DNA of 64,000 nucleotides from Tetragonia tetragonoides (GCA_038025085.1 CM076143.1:37718501-37782500); one strand, 5' to 3'. Positions 1 to 11,446 are shown, counted from the stretch's first letter. Notes: generated by a model not told the origin, from the sequence alone. A program made the numbers and translations.

Positions 1-483
1 GGGTAAATTTTCCCCAATAGTGGCCTTCTTCGGGATAAGGGCTTGAACTGTCATGAAACCAAAAGAGCGAGGTTGATAGAAAGTGCATTTTTTACCTTGA
101 GCAATCATCTCATAGGTTGGGGAGGAGAGCTTGATATTGGCCGCCTTATTCTTTCGGTGAGCGAAGCAAAACTTTCCATACTCTTTAACCTCCTCTCGGA
201 CAACATTAGTACCATGTGATTCAAGACCGTTAGCAACATTCTTTCGCTTCTCTGATCCACAAGAAGAAAATGCCGAGGTTTGCGAGCTAGAATCGCTAGT
301 AACAACTTCCTTGTATTTGGGCCTTTTCGCTCTGGCGTCTCTGGGAGTGTGATTTTCCTTTTCAGTAGAGTAATCCAGCACCACTGGATTACCCGTGGCT
401 GAAAATTCACAGCAGTGTGAAGAAACCTCGTCATCAACTTCCTCGATACTCAGTTTCCCTTTTCTTTTTTTCTCCGAATCCAT
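1..483 (-). CDS. Unidentified basic protein, C-terminal part outside window
   Basis: An uninterrupted minus-strand frame of 161 codons starts at ATG 483-481 and is still open at base 1, so its end lies outside the window. The product starts with a lysine-rich stretch (MDSEKKRKGK) and has further basic clusters (around residues 55 and 90) that could be nuclear localisation signals. It is serine- and glutamate-rich and has a more structured segment near residues 120-161 (KFCFAHRKNKAANIK). I do not recognise the family. It begins 15 bases after the stop of the TPR frame at 498 and in a different frame, so it is either a separate downstream ORF, an exon joined by splicing, or the other half of a chimeric gene copy. 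Long open frame and codon use support real coding ancestry. Confidence 0.45.
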   Translation of the reverse strand, partial: MDSEKKRKGKLSIEEVDDEVSSHCCEFSATGNPVVLDYSTEKENHTPRDARAKRPKYKEVVTSDSSSQTSAFSSCGSEKRKNVANGLESHGTNVVREEVKEYGKFCFAHRKNKAANIKLSSPTYEMIAQGKKCTFYQPRSFGFMTVQALIPKKATIGENLP

Positions 484-497
484 TGAGGGGATGAGTT

Positions 498-872
498 TTA
501 GATGGGATAATGAGCTAACACATTGGAGCATAATTCCTTGGCCATGGTAAACTCTTGAACTTTAAGGGCGCAAGCAACCAAATTAAGGGCCACAGATAAG
601 GCAAGTTGAGAAAAAGCGTCATCATCGTCCACAACCATGTTCATGGCAAGCTCTAGAATGTCATGAGCCTTACCATAGAGGGATACAGCTAGTTCAAAAT
701 TATTTAGTTTAAATAATTTGTTGCCTTCCTCCTTTAATCTGTTAGCCTGGGTCCAGATTAAAGATGGGTCCTTAACAGTTTTAAAGAAATCCAACAAATT
801 ATCATCCCTCTCAACAAGGACATCCAAGCCAGAAATCGAAAGAGGATCAAAAGTGGAGGAATTCCAATCCAT
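498..872 (-). CDS. Truncated TPR-domain protein (124 aa)
   Basis: The frame from ATG 872 to TAA 498-500 encodes an acidic N-terminus followed by a tetratricopeptide segment. Residues about 40-70 fit TPR helices (ANRLKEEGNKLFKLNNFELA), and a second helix pair (residues 90-120) ends in AKELCSNVLAHYPI. TPR modules of this kind in plant FKBP-type and HSP90-binding co-chaperones mediate protein-protein contacts. The frame stops where the next TPR helix would be expected, so the protein is short for the family. An in-frame ATG 19 codons upstream gives a hydrophobic leader, but the start at 872 is preferred because the leader looks like UTR. It could be a first exon, a truncated duplicate, or part of a chimera with the adjacent 1-483 frame. 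Confidence 0.5.
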   Translation of the reverse strand: MDWNSSTFDPLSISGLDVLVERDDNLLDFFKTVKDPSLIWTQANRLKEEGNKLFKLNNFELAVSLYGKAHDILELAMNMVVDDDDAFSQLALSVALNLVACALKVQEFTMAKELCSNVLAHYPI

Positions 873-1130
873 GGCCAAACCCATACCAAACAAACAACAA
901 AGATAGCAAGAGAAGATCCACAAGAGCAAAAGCCCTCAAGCAATTTGGGCAGAGCAAGACAATTGGAGCTACAAACACGTCGATAGAAATCCAAATTACA
1001 GCTAAGGGGTAAGGAGAATAACCTGGGAAAAGCTCAAAACGATGACGGGAGGGCAGGAGGAGTACTCGCCGGCGACGAGGCAAATTCGGTGGCCACCGTG
1101 TGCTGGTCGTCGACGAGTTTGAATGAGATG

Positions 1131-1560
1131 TGAGTTGGATGGACCAGGAGCCTCACTTGACCATTTCTCTCTCTAGATATCTTTTTTTTCCACCGCTCTT
1201 ATAAAGTATATATATTATTGAAGGCATTTTCTATTATAAATACTTATGTGGAGTATTGGTATGACCACTTTTCTATTACCTTATAGATTATAGGTTCAAA
1301 TCATGGGAGCAACTATTTTCTAACTATTTTTCTTCTACAATTCTTCCCCTCTTCCATTTTTTTTATCTAATTTGTACCTCTTTCTTAATTTTATACATCA
1401 TATGTATTTTATTTTTTGATATTATCATTTCCTTTTTGTAAGTTTATACATCATATGTGTATTATTGTATACCTCTACAATTATACAATTAAGTTTATAC
1501 GTTGAGTGTCAAATGAACCCATATGTAAAAAATAATATTTCTTATCCGATTTGTACCTCC
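1131..1560. other. AT-rich intergenic stretch
   Basis: No supported gene. It is T-rich, with a short SINE-like or tRNA-like remnant near 1283-1305 (ATAGGTTCAAATCATGGGAG resembles a decayed B box). The minus-strand TPR gene's 5' UTR and promoter would lie at about 873-1200; I see no convincing TATA box. Confidence 0.3.
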
Positions 1561-1564
1561 ACTA

Positions 1565-2255
1565 CTAAATTCCTGGATACGCCATTGGTCCATGTCCCAG
1601 GTTCTTGTCCCAGTTCCATGTTCCAACTCCTTATCTTAGCGCCCATGTTCCAGCGCCCATGACCAAGCGCATTGCCCCAACGCACATGTCCTAAGACCCA
1701 TGCCCCAGCACTTTGTCCCAACGCCTATGCCTCAGCGTCTTGTCTCAACACCTTGTCCTAACGCTCATGTCCCAACGCCTTGTCCAAAGCCTATTTTCCT
1801 AGGGTGAAATCAGTGTTTGGGTCCTCATATGACATTCTTGGGGCACCAGGGATCCTCTAGAGTCACGAAGGGGAGGAATGGGATAACTAGTACACGAGGT
1901 TGATTAGATTTAGTAGGCAAAATAGTAAATATTACCATTCTTCTCTATTGTGACCCAAAAGGATTCTCGTTGCCCCGAGAATGTCATATTGGTCCTCAAA
2001 CTTGCTCTGATTTCAATAACAGGATATGGCGTTGGACGACAAGACATTGGGATAATGCGTTGGGACAAGATGTTGGGGCATGCGCGTTGGGACAAGGCGC
2101 TATGACAAGGTGGTGGGACATGTGCGTCGGGGTAATGCGCTTAGACATGGACATTGGGATAAGAAGTTGGGATATGGACGCCAATACATGGGCACTGGGA
2201 AAAGAACCTACTGGAACATGGGTAGTAGGACAAGGGATAAAAGCACTCTACCCTC
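1565..2255. repeat. Long imperfect inverted repeat of degenerate short units
   Basis: The left arm (about 1570-1845) and right arm (about 1973-2250) are inverted copies of each other. Each arm is built of degenerate units of roughly 15-20 bases resembling CAACGCCCATGTCCC. Inner arm ends match well: the left has TATGACATTCTTGGGGCA near 1835 and the right has TGCCCCGAGAATGTCATA near 1973. Further out, AAGCGCATTGCCCCAACGCA on the left pairs with its near reverse complement on the right. The short central loop has no gene. It could be a foldback transposon or a minisatellite duplicated in inverted orientation. I see no clear target-site duplication. Confidence 0.6.
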
Positions 2256-2985
2256 TTTGTATCTTGGCATAGGTATTTTGATATATATCACTACAACACC
2301 AAAAGTAAAGAAATTATTTTTGTTGTCAATTAACCTATGATACTTCATAAACTACCCCAAATCAAATTGATCATTAATATGTAATGGTTCGCCAATATTA
2401 TTATTTTTCCACCAAATAAGTTTTGTCAACTTAATAATATTTTGTTTTCATAAAGACAATACACTCTAATACATACGTACACTCCCTATAAATAAATATA
2501 TAATACAAGTCATTAGCTCTATCCACAATATATGTTATACCAATGTTCAGGGTTGATGCCCCATTTTTAATAGAAAAAAGTATTATACTCCAAGTATATA
2601 TTACACGCTTAACTTTGGTAAATAACTACTCAAAATCAGCATGAACATTTTAGAGATAATGATACACTATCTTATTTCAATTGTCGACCGTCGATGCGAT
2701 TCATTTTTCAATAAAATAACTCACAAACATATTAGAAAGGCAAATAGTTTAATTGGTACACCAGTTTGATGTTACCATTTTTTGCCATTAAGTAATTAGT
2801 CGTCGCAAACATATTTTCAGACCGAAATGTTTAACTAGTACACCAAACATATATTTATGTTACAGGTTCGTCAATTTTTATTTTATTTAATCTACTTAAA
2901 AACATATCGTGGACCAAAAAGTTTAAGTAGTATACACAGAATCCATCATCATGACTTTATTTTACTAATTTCAAAGCCTAAATAC
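2256..2985. other. AT-rich stretch without recognisable gene
   Basis: No convincing ORF or RNA gene. A few short motifs recur (for example TTTAATTGGTACACCA near 2748 and TTTAACTAGTACACCA near 2830), which suggests a decayed repeat. Confidence 0.3.
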
Positions 2986-4019
2986 GTCAATTCATCTTAA
3001 ATCAAGTCTAATTCAAGACTAAGAATAAACAAATCACTTCTTCGATCTAATACATCCGGTAAATTCAGATCTACTTCAAGACTAATATTAAAAACATCGC
3101 TTCTCTTATCAACTACATCACTTTTTCATTCAAATTTATTTGTTAGTCGACTTGTTGTAATATTAGCGTACCTACATGTACAAAAGACATATCCGGGCGT
3201 ATACCAAAAAACGAAACCAGTTATAGTCTTTTATTGTCAATATGATTGCGGCACATGCACGAAAAACGTCGAAGTAAACGGAGCGACACAACATTTTAGA
3301 AAATACATAAAATGTCAGCTTTGGGTTTGTTTTGTTTGTATGGTGGTTTTAATAAATTGATTTATGAATGAGATAATTCGAGCATACACTGTTAGAGAAT
3401 TATACACCTATTAGTTGTTAAAAGTTGAAAGAGTTGTCTCAATTATCCAAACAAAAAGTTTTTTTTTTGTTGAAGTATGGAAAGTATAGATTTGATATAT
3501 ACAGTAAGTAAACATTAATCAACTACTTCATTACTTCTAATTTGTACAATAAAAATAAAACACAAAAAATAATGTGAATGTGTCTCATTATCATGCTCAA
3601 CATTCCAATGACATGTTTTGTCAACTCAGACTCATAAAGTAGAATAAATAAAGTCGAAAAAAGTTTGTTCACAAATTCTCTCACAACCTACATACGTGGT
3701 ATAAAATTCCTTAGCATTGGGGTAGTGTATCAGTCAATGTTTCGAACTTGGACTATCTTTGAAACCCGGTGTTGTAAAGTTGGAACATGTATCATTTTCG
3801 TCTACGACTTAAACATTTCTTTAATTTATATTGGCAAGAAATAGTATTTACCATATCCTCTGATAAATCCTCAATTTGTTTTCCAACCAGGATACATACA
3901 GTGCTAAAATTTGAGAAGGTTGGCAAACAGAAGAAAAACCATGACGATTATGTCATGATTGAGATTAGGGTCTAAGAGAAGGAAGGTCATCCTAAATATT
4001 CAATGGAGTTGGAATCTGA

Positions 4020-4540
4020 GGTGGAGAAGTCGAAACTAGACTACACTCCTAAAGCCAAAGTTGTGGGAAGAACTTGAAGCAAGCCAGTGCTGATTCCAAG
4101 ACTAAACGCCTTAGTAACACAAAATGGCCTAAAAAATTGGTGTGGAATGAGGTTGATGAGACTATTATCTTGCAAGCCTTGTTGCAATACAAGTACGAGA
4201 ATGGAAAACTTCATTCCCTAATGGCATACTCTTCGAGAGTCTTAAAGAAAGTTTCACCTTTAACTCCTCTAGACGTTAGTTTACCGAGAAGCGCAGGAAG
4301 TTTAAGGGAAAATATAATTGTGACAATGTGAACTTCGTTCGTGAACATGATCTCGAGTGTCATAGACTAGAAAAAACAAAAAAAAAAAAATTTAGAAACA
4401 GTTACATCTGCTTGATAAACCAACCATGCAAGAATTGGGAAGCAAGTCCAGAATTTTGGCCGCCCATCAAGCAAAGTTACAATCAAGGAGTCATGAACTG
4501 TATACAGAGAGTTACAAGATGGTAGTCGATCCTCTCAACC
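4020..4540 (+). pseudogene. GeBP-like (DUF573) transcription factor relic
   Basis: Broken plus-strand frames resemble the GLABROUS1-enhancer-binding-protein family, plant DNA-binding regulators with a noncanonical trihelix-like domain. The segment at 4119-4255 encodes KWPKKLVWNEVDETIILQAL followed by a Lys/Tyr-rich stretch, matching the family pattern W..DE..IL..L..Y....GK. A shift near 4265 moves the match to a second frame (EKRRKFKGKY, then NFVREHDLECHRLEK). A third piece at about 4415-4545 is a Gln/Leu/Ser-rich tail like the family's C-terminal coiled coil. At least two frameshifts break the gene, and no intact start is visible upstream. It sits between the inverted repeats at 3.0 and 5.0-5.3 kb, which suggests capture by an element. 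Confidence 0.5.
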
Positions 4541-5046
4541 CCACCCGTCATTGAGTCTCCCAGAGTTGATGATATTTGTTAACTATAGATTTTGGCAAGT
4601 AAAATCTGGGTCAAACAAATTGGGGTTGTTTTGTTATCAAGTTTTGTTGGTTGTATAGTATGAAGCAATCCTCCTCGCAATTGTTTAGTTTCTCGGTTTT
4701 AAACTTATTGTTTTGGTGGTGTACACCTGCTAGGTTCACCTTTAACTTTATGTTGGTTTAGAAATTTACTGGCTCCTATGTGGATTTAATTTTGTTCTAT
4801 CTTCTTTGTTTTTTTTGTAAGTACTGCGATTTATAAAAATTATGTGAGTATAAGTGTTTTCTATAACATCGTGTCGTACCGTATAGCTCAATAATTTTGC
4901 GTGTGTGGCACAATCATGTTGACAATCAAGGGGTACAACCGATTTCGTTACCGGATATGACTTTCTTACATATTGGTGCAATAATATTACAATTGATCGA
5001 CTAACAAAAATATCTGATCGAATAAGTGATGTATTTGATCGAAGAA

Positions 5047-5147
<101 letters not shown>

Positions 5148-5283
5148 TCTGAATTTAGCTAATGTATTCGATCCAAGAAATGATGTATTTATTCTTAGTC
5201 CTGAAGTAGACGTGAATTTACGTGATGTGGTCATTTGAAGATGTGATGTATTTATTCTTAGTCTTGAAGTAGACTTGATGTAT

Positions 5284-6031
5284 TTAAATTGGGGCCATAC
5301 CTGGAATTAAATCGATGGTGAATTCTATGACACTTTTTGGAGGCATCCTGGGTATTTCGTCGGGAAAGACTTCGGGAAAATTTGAAACGATGGGTATTTT
5401 GGTTAAGTCATTTTCTTTTGGTGCGGACTTAGTTAAAGCACTGAGATAAGCTCGGAATTCCTTTCTAACTTGGGTAACACCCAATTGTGGCAGCATCCCA
5501 TTTTGTGGTCTTGTATCTACCCATTTATACGTGACATTTTCTCACGAAGAAGTTTCTAAAATTACTTCTTGTGAATGACAATCAATTCTAGCATGATATC
5601 GACTAAGCAAATCCATTCCTAAAATAGCATCAAAATCTTTCAAATCAAACTATATAAGATCCCCAGGTGAATTTTTGTTGGCTATGTACAGAACACCGTT
5701 ATCCCTTCAGGTGTTGTGATGTAAATTTTATGTGATGAATTCGGGGTTAATTTATTCTTCTCACAAAATATTGTTGCTAAAAATGATCTAGATGCACCAG
5801 AATTAAATAAAACTACTGCAGGGTTTGAGTATATGAGAAATGTACCAGTGACGACATTGGGTTTGGTGTCAGCCTCCTGGTGGTTCCTCACATGAATCCT
5901 GCCCTTATTGTTTCCTACTGTCTGGATGGTACTAACCAAATTTCCTGGTTGTTGTACATGGTTCTCTGGGTAGTGGTGGTGTTCCTCCAATCTCTTACTC
6001 CAGTCAGTTGATTCCCATTCTCTCGATTGTT
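5284..6031 (-). pseudogene. Ty3/gypsy element A: gag end, protease and start of RT
   Basis: Minus-strand fragments encode the end of gag and the aspartic protease of a Ty3/gypsy retrotransposon. An Asn-rich linker and EADTKPNVVTGTFL lead to the active-site region VLFNSGASRSF, where the catalytic Asp is replaced by Asn. The family's ILGMDLLSRYHARIDC follows near 5600-5640. The last piece (5284-5496) encodes the usual entry to reverse transcriptase (FPEVFPDEIP...IDLIPG) and stops abruptly at about 5284. Frames are broken by a stop near 5540 and by at least one shift. On the other side of the 6040-20603 insertion the same element's gag continues (20612-21540), so this is the 3' half of a split element. 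Its RT, integrase and 3' LTR are missing. Confidence 0.8.
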
Positions 6032-6039
6032 GTTCCGGT
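6032..6039. repeat. Left target-site duplication of hAT-ended segment
   Basis: GTTCCGGT here corresponds to GTTCTAGT at 20604-20611. The 6/8 match differs by one C-to-T and one G-to-A transition, as expected from decay of a methylated CCGG. Confidence 0.6.
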
Positions 6040-6506
6040 TAGGGTCGTCCCTAAGGTTTTAGGGGCCCCTGGTGAGATAAAAATATAGGCCTCTAATGTA
6101 TAAATAAAAAATTTATCGCCACCAAAAAAATAGAAAATAAGAAAGTAGTAGCAGTGACGTATGCATGTTAGACCCAATTTGTATTAAGAAAGTTGTTAAG
6201 AATACATTTAATGTCATAGATATTTCCACTTTTTTTTAAAGACAAAAAAGTAAAACTTCAATCCATGTGTTTGTCTCATCTCTTTTAGGTCTCATTTGCT
6301 CATTTGTAAAGATATGTATGTATACTGGTATTAGTATCCAAATCAAGGTGGTATGCAATAGTGTAGACGCGCCAAAAAAGCGCCTTCAGATTTCTCCGCA
6401 AAAGCCCAATGATGAAAGGAGTAATTTATAATCTTGAACGCTATTTTTGCTTTAATAGTTAAGATAAGGTCTCAAGTTTTTCTTCTAAACACTCCTTTAT
6501 TCCAAT

Positions 6507-7333
6507 TAGGGGTGAGCAAAAAATCCGAGTACCCAGTATCGGAACCGGAATCGGTTAACCAATTCCAATTCCGGTCCTGAAAATCGAAACTGGTATCAAC
6601 CAATTCCAATTCCGGTTCTTGACTTTTAGAAACCGGAACCGGTTGGTTACCCGGTATAAAACCAATTCCAACTCCAAATACCTAGAAACGGTGGACACTT
6701 GAAATCGGAATCGGAATCGAAACCGAAATTAATTTAAAATTACCCTTTATTGTCAGTAGTCATGTACACTAAATCGAAAAAACACAAAGATAAATACTGA
6801 TTACTACCTTTCTGGTGATTGGTAAAGTAAAACATGAGAAATAGAGAAAGAAAGAAAAAATAGTGAAACAAAACAAGCAGAGCCACCCCAAACTTCCTCC
6901 ACCTTGATTTTCATTCCCATTTACTTTGTGCTGTCTAACCAAAGTTTGGGTATTTGGGCCTTTACCGCTAGCTACTGCCTTGTGTTCATTGTTTTAGTCT
7001 CTTGCCGCTATTGTCTTTTGGTCTCCAGACTCACACTCACACTGCCCTTCAACTAATTTGCCCTTCATCCCCTCTCTCTCTCTCACCATTGCATTAATTT
7101 ATAATGTTTTGATATCAAAAAATAATAAATATGAATTTGTTATGGAATCGGTGGGTACCCAGGAATCGGTGGGTACTCGGTGGATCGAATTCTAATTCCA
7201 ATTCCTAGGAATTAGGAACCGGTGCAACCAATTCCAATTCCAATTCCAATTCCTAGGAATTAGGAACCAGTGGATCCAATTCCAGTTCTGGGTAGTGCAA
7301 TACCTGGTGGGTACCCGGTTGCGCTCACCCCTA
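6507..7333. mobile_element. Non-autonomous hAT element (827 bp)
   Basis: It starts TAGGGGTGAGC and ends GCTCACCCCTA, with further pairing to GTACCC inside both ends. It is flanked by perfect 8-bp duplications ATTCCAAT (6499-6506 and 7334-7341), diagnostic of hAT transposition. Subterminal regions are packed with GGAACCGG / CCAATTCCAATTCC repeats, plausible transposase-binding sites. No coding capacity is seen. Confidence 0.93.
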
Positions 7334-7410
7334 ATTCCAATCTCATTCAAAAGCCCCGTTCAAGAGCTTTCCAACAACACCTCTCATGCCTTTTTCCGAC
7401 TCCCGGTCGC

Positions 7411-9120
7411 CAAGTTGTGAACCGGGGGTAGAACCATCTTTTACCGTCCAAGGGTAAACCGGTATTTTCATATTTTTCAGAATACAAAATTTATCCGAAA
7501 AATTAAAACAGACTGGATGTCGTTATTATGACGACATCCAGCTGGCTCACCACAGCCGTCAGCGGCCCTGGATTAAAATTCAGCGCCACTAGCGGCTGTG
7601 AGCTGGGCCGCCAGCGGCGCTCACTAGGGCCGCTAGCGGCGCTGACTCAACTTCAAGCCCGACTATTTTTCAAGCCCAATTCAAAAATTTGGCTCTTTTC
7701 AGCCGACCAGCCCTACTTCCCACGCCTATAAATACGACCCTCGACCCTCAAATCAAAACACAGACTACAGTTGACACCCTCTATTCTCAGTAGTATTGAC
7801 TCTGAGCTTCTCCCTCTTTCTTCCATAAACAATTCTATTCTCGGGAGTATTGACACCGAGCTTCCCCCTCTTTCTTTACTTGAGATCTATCTTTACTATT
7901 CATTTGCTAAATAGCCTACAGTTCAGGTACTAACTCCTGAGGCCCCAAATTAAATTAATTGTTTAACTGTTTATGTTCTAGTAGTCAAAATGTAGATATC
8001 ATGCTAGTCTAACGTCTTTTATTGCTTACTAAATATTGTCCTTCCAAGCATGTGTAGTCGTTTTAATGCTCAATTTGTCAATCGAATGCATGTCTAAACA
8101 AGGGTTAAAATAAATGTTGTGATGCTTGTGATGAACCAATTGATAGTCTAAGTCTAGGTTGTTAATCCGGTTTGTGTGGGAATCATGTCTTTAAATTATT
8201 AAACAAACTTGAGTTAGTAGAGGCCGTCATAAACGGGCGAGTTGGGTGCCTAACACCTTCCAACCTCGTACATTCGCCCCCGAACCTATTATTGTTGGGT
8301 ACTCATATGTTCTATATGAGCGGGAGTCTTTCCAAAAACATGATCAATTCACTTATCGCGCTATTGGGTTGTCCCTTCAGATTGTCCCTTCCGTTTGTCC
8401 CTTCGATAAAACGCTCGATAAAACGCCGATAGAAGATTTGTGACCTCTTTCATGGTTTTTATTCAATTCAAGTTTTTTCAAAAACTTTTCTAACTCGATG
8501 GTTCCTTAAACTTATTTAAACCCTCAACTTACAAATTTTCTATAAGGACGCACTCCATGGCCGTAGAAATCCCGGGTCCTTAGGCGACTCCACTGGAAAC
8601 TTATTTAAGAGGGTGAGACTCGAAAGTCAAGTTTGCTTAATTGTTTAATTACAGGTTCCATATTTTTGCATCATTTGCATGTGCCTTGGCACAACCTTTT
8701 GACCCTTATGATCCTCGAGGAAGTTTGTGTCGCAACTCGTAGACAACCCGTATATCTAAAGGAATATACAGTTGCCTTATCGTGCAAATCGACGCTTCCT
8801 CACCCACGACTCATCGACTCTTGTTGGTGAAAAAGAATTACAATTGATGTGTCGACCATCCGCCGAACGTAAATTGTAATTTGTTGTGGTAACCTCAAAG
8901 GAGCCAAAAGCCTCTAGCCCACATTCGTGCATTCGCTTGTTTGTTGTGCATGTGTCATTGTAATGCCCGTCTGATCATATGTTTGCCTGTAAACTGCGTC
9001 GTTGTAGTGCTTGCTTAAATGCATGAATGTCATGACTATGTGCCAACATGTACTTACGTGCCAGGAGTCTTTTCTTTTATTTTTAGCTAGTTCCTAATGC
9101 CCGAAAACGGTGCGAGAATT
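7411..9120 (+). mobile_element. LTR/leader relic of another retrotransposon
   Basis: This block has features of a plant LTR and leader. There is a GC-rich palindromic stretch (7540-7650), a TATA box TATAAATA at 7727-7734, and the phrase GAGTTGGGTGCCTAACACCT (8239) found in many gypsy leaders. At 8583-8596 GGCGACTCCACTGG resembles the tRNA-Arg-type primer-binding site of Tat/Ogre elements. No gag or pol follows; instead the sequence passes into an A-rich tract and then the truncated LTR of element B. LTR ends could not be placed. It may be a deleted Tat-lineage element or a recombinant. Confidence 0.45.
7727..7734 (+). promoter_or_regulatory. TATA box in LTR-like sequence
   Basis: TATAAATA occurs about 40 bases downstream of a GC-rich block and upstream of a pyrimidine-rich leader, the usual setting of an LTR U3/R promoter. 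Confidence 0.4.
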
Positions 9121-9575
9121 CAATTCAATGAACACCCATCATTTTTTCGAAGATATATTCTACATCATAAATAATTTTTTAGGATCTTTTTAGCAAAAGC
9201 CAAGAGCCAGTCTTCCAATTTTCCCTCTCCCCTTTTTCTATTTCTTTATTTTCTTTTTTCTTTTGAAGTAATCCAGATTCGGTCAAAAAAAAAAAAGAAA
9301 ACAAAACAAAAAAAAACGGCAAAAGAAAAGAAAGCCGCCGAAAAGAAAAAAAATTGCAAAAAAACAAAAAAAAATCAAAATAAAAAGACCAAAATTCTTT
9401 TATTTTTCTACTTTTATCCCATTTTCCACTTTCTTTGAGTCTAGAAAAATAAAATAGGATAGTCCGTCTTTTTTCTATTTTTCTTATTTTCGTTCATTGG
9501 CTTTATTTTGTTTCTTTGATATTAGGAAAATATTTGGGGCATCTAGGTTTAAGGATCTTTTCCTTAGGACAATGT
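9121..9575. other. A-rich and pyrimidine-rich spacer
   Basis: No gene. Purine-rich, A-dominated sequence (9280-9400, AAAAGAAAA-like) joins the LTR relic to the point where homology to the element B LTR begins. Confidence 0.4.
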
Positions 9576-11430
9576 GTTTTTGAAAAGTTTCCTAATTTAA
9601 TATATGTAAATTATTTTTGGAAACTTTGAGCATATATGAGTAACTGAAAATTTCAGCAACTTAATTAATTAAATTAAGGGTACTAAATCATCTTTAAAGT
9701 TTAATAAAGTGGTTTAGAAGTCAAAGTATTGACTATTGTGTATTGTGGATTTGTTAGGACCCGTTGACCGCGCTTAAACGTAAGGAGCTTACGTTGTTTG
9801 ATTGTTTGGATTGCCTCTTTGCTAAAGGTAATTCTTTGTTGTAATTCATGTCTAGATGAATTCTGAAATCTCTTTGTCATAATTCATATTTATTGGGATT
9901 TGTATTCATTTGTCTAGTATTGGATTGAGAATGTGAATTCATATTTGGACTTGTGAGTATTTTGAAAAAGGATAATTAATGTTTATTTCCTTGTGATAAT
10001 TCGTATACAATTATATGTTAGTGAATGCATGTATAATGTTGGAAATTCACTTCGTGTAGCAATGTCTACTTGTTAATATTCATGTGAGGAGATGCATGTT
10101 TTATTATTGGTTATTGAACGAAAATTATGTTAATAATTGTTCAATTGGAGTACAGCTTGAAATTGCTATTTTTGGTATCATGTTAATAAGCATGTGGAAT
10201 CATGTTAGTAAGCATGTTACTTCAATAAGTTGAATTGAACTTTGACTATTGGAACCTACTTAAAGGTATTGAACTAGGTGGTTTTGAATTCAGGTCTAGA
10301 TGCCATTCATATAAAATTTGCCATCGGAAATCGTAACCATATTGTGTTACTTGAGTGCCAAGATTATGTGTATTACTTGTTATGTGATCACCATATTAAA
10401 CTGAATTGAGAGTTAAGACTTCTTTGGTAATGGATCCACCGAAGGAGGCGAATGGGAATTTGTCACTTGTTACGTTGAGTGGTTCCATTGGTTATGGCCT
10501 CAATGTATTTAGTTAAAGCTTGTATCCATAAAAAGAGCAATTGGGCAAGTGAAGTTTTGTGGATGAAAATGTTCTTCTTGTAAACCTAAGGGTTGAGAGA
10601 GGGTATGCATACTTAGGAACACCTAGAAGTACTTCGGGAGTCATCTATACTCCGGGACGGTTGATCCCTCTTTTGCCATTGTGCACGGGACTAAGATCCT
10701 ATTGAGTCGACTACGGTTGGTTTGACAATTCATGCGATTCTCTTCTCTCTAATGAACTTGGCTAATGGATAATAATAAATATGAGATTTATTATTTGGTG
10801 GTTATTGCGCCTTTAAGTTTAAAGCATGTTGTCTTTATTTTTCTTAAAGTATGATCACTATTTTTATTGGATTAAGTATATGGACTTAACTTGGAGATTG
10901 AAATGCATTATGTGGTTATGAATTACTCAACGTAGCTGATTGGTTGTTTTTCTTTTTACTTGTGTTTGTTGTCCATTTCTCTTCAATGGTGGAGCTATGA
11001 TGAACCTATATGGAATTCGTCTATATGGGGGAGTAGTTTGACAGGATTGTAGCTCGAGGAGTAGAGCTAATGAAGGCGAACCAAGAAGATCGTAAATCTT
11101 TTAAGAACAATTTATTTTATGGTTTAGTTTGGAACTTCTATTAATATTGGGATTTTTATATTGTAATGAGATTAATTCTCTTGTATGAGAATTAATAAAT
11201 TTAATATTTCTATTTCATTTGGATTATTTGTTTTAAGTTAGTTGGAAAAGATAGCTAATATTTACTTATCTAGTTTGTATGTTTGAGATATATAACATTT
11301 GTTTTCTTTCTAACCTTGTATTTAATTTGAACATTATATACTGCGGTAGCGCTTCAAATTTCTATGGTTTTTCCGCTGCAACTCGTGATTTTAAATGGTT
11401 TTAAATTTGACAGATATTCGGGGTGTTACA
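9576..11430 (+). repeat. 5' LTR of Ty3/gypsy element B, 5'-truncated
   Basis: From about 9576 the sequence matches the 3' LTR from about 18861 onward and ends GGGTGTTACA at 11430, immediately before the primer-binding site. The first 1.08 kb of the LTR (17784-18860 in the 3' copy) is absent here. The 5' copy contains about 0.5 kb (roughly 10128-10660) missing from the 3' copy, so the 3' LTR has an internal deletion at a GAAAAT junction. Confidence 0.85.
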
Positions 11431-11432
11431 AG

Positions 11433-11446
11433 TTGGTATCAGAGCG
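11433..11446 (+). other. Primer-binding site of element B (tRNA-Met type)
   Basis: TTGGTATCAGAGCG lies two bases after the LTR end and is complementary to the 3' end of initiator tRNA-Met. Confidence 0.9.

Noticed and set aside
847..1083. Hydrophobic minus-strand ORF upstream of the TPR frame
   Set aside because: It overlaps the preferred TPR start and has no recognisable family; it is most likely UTR read in another frame.
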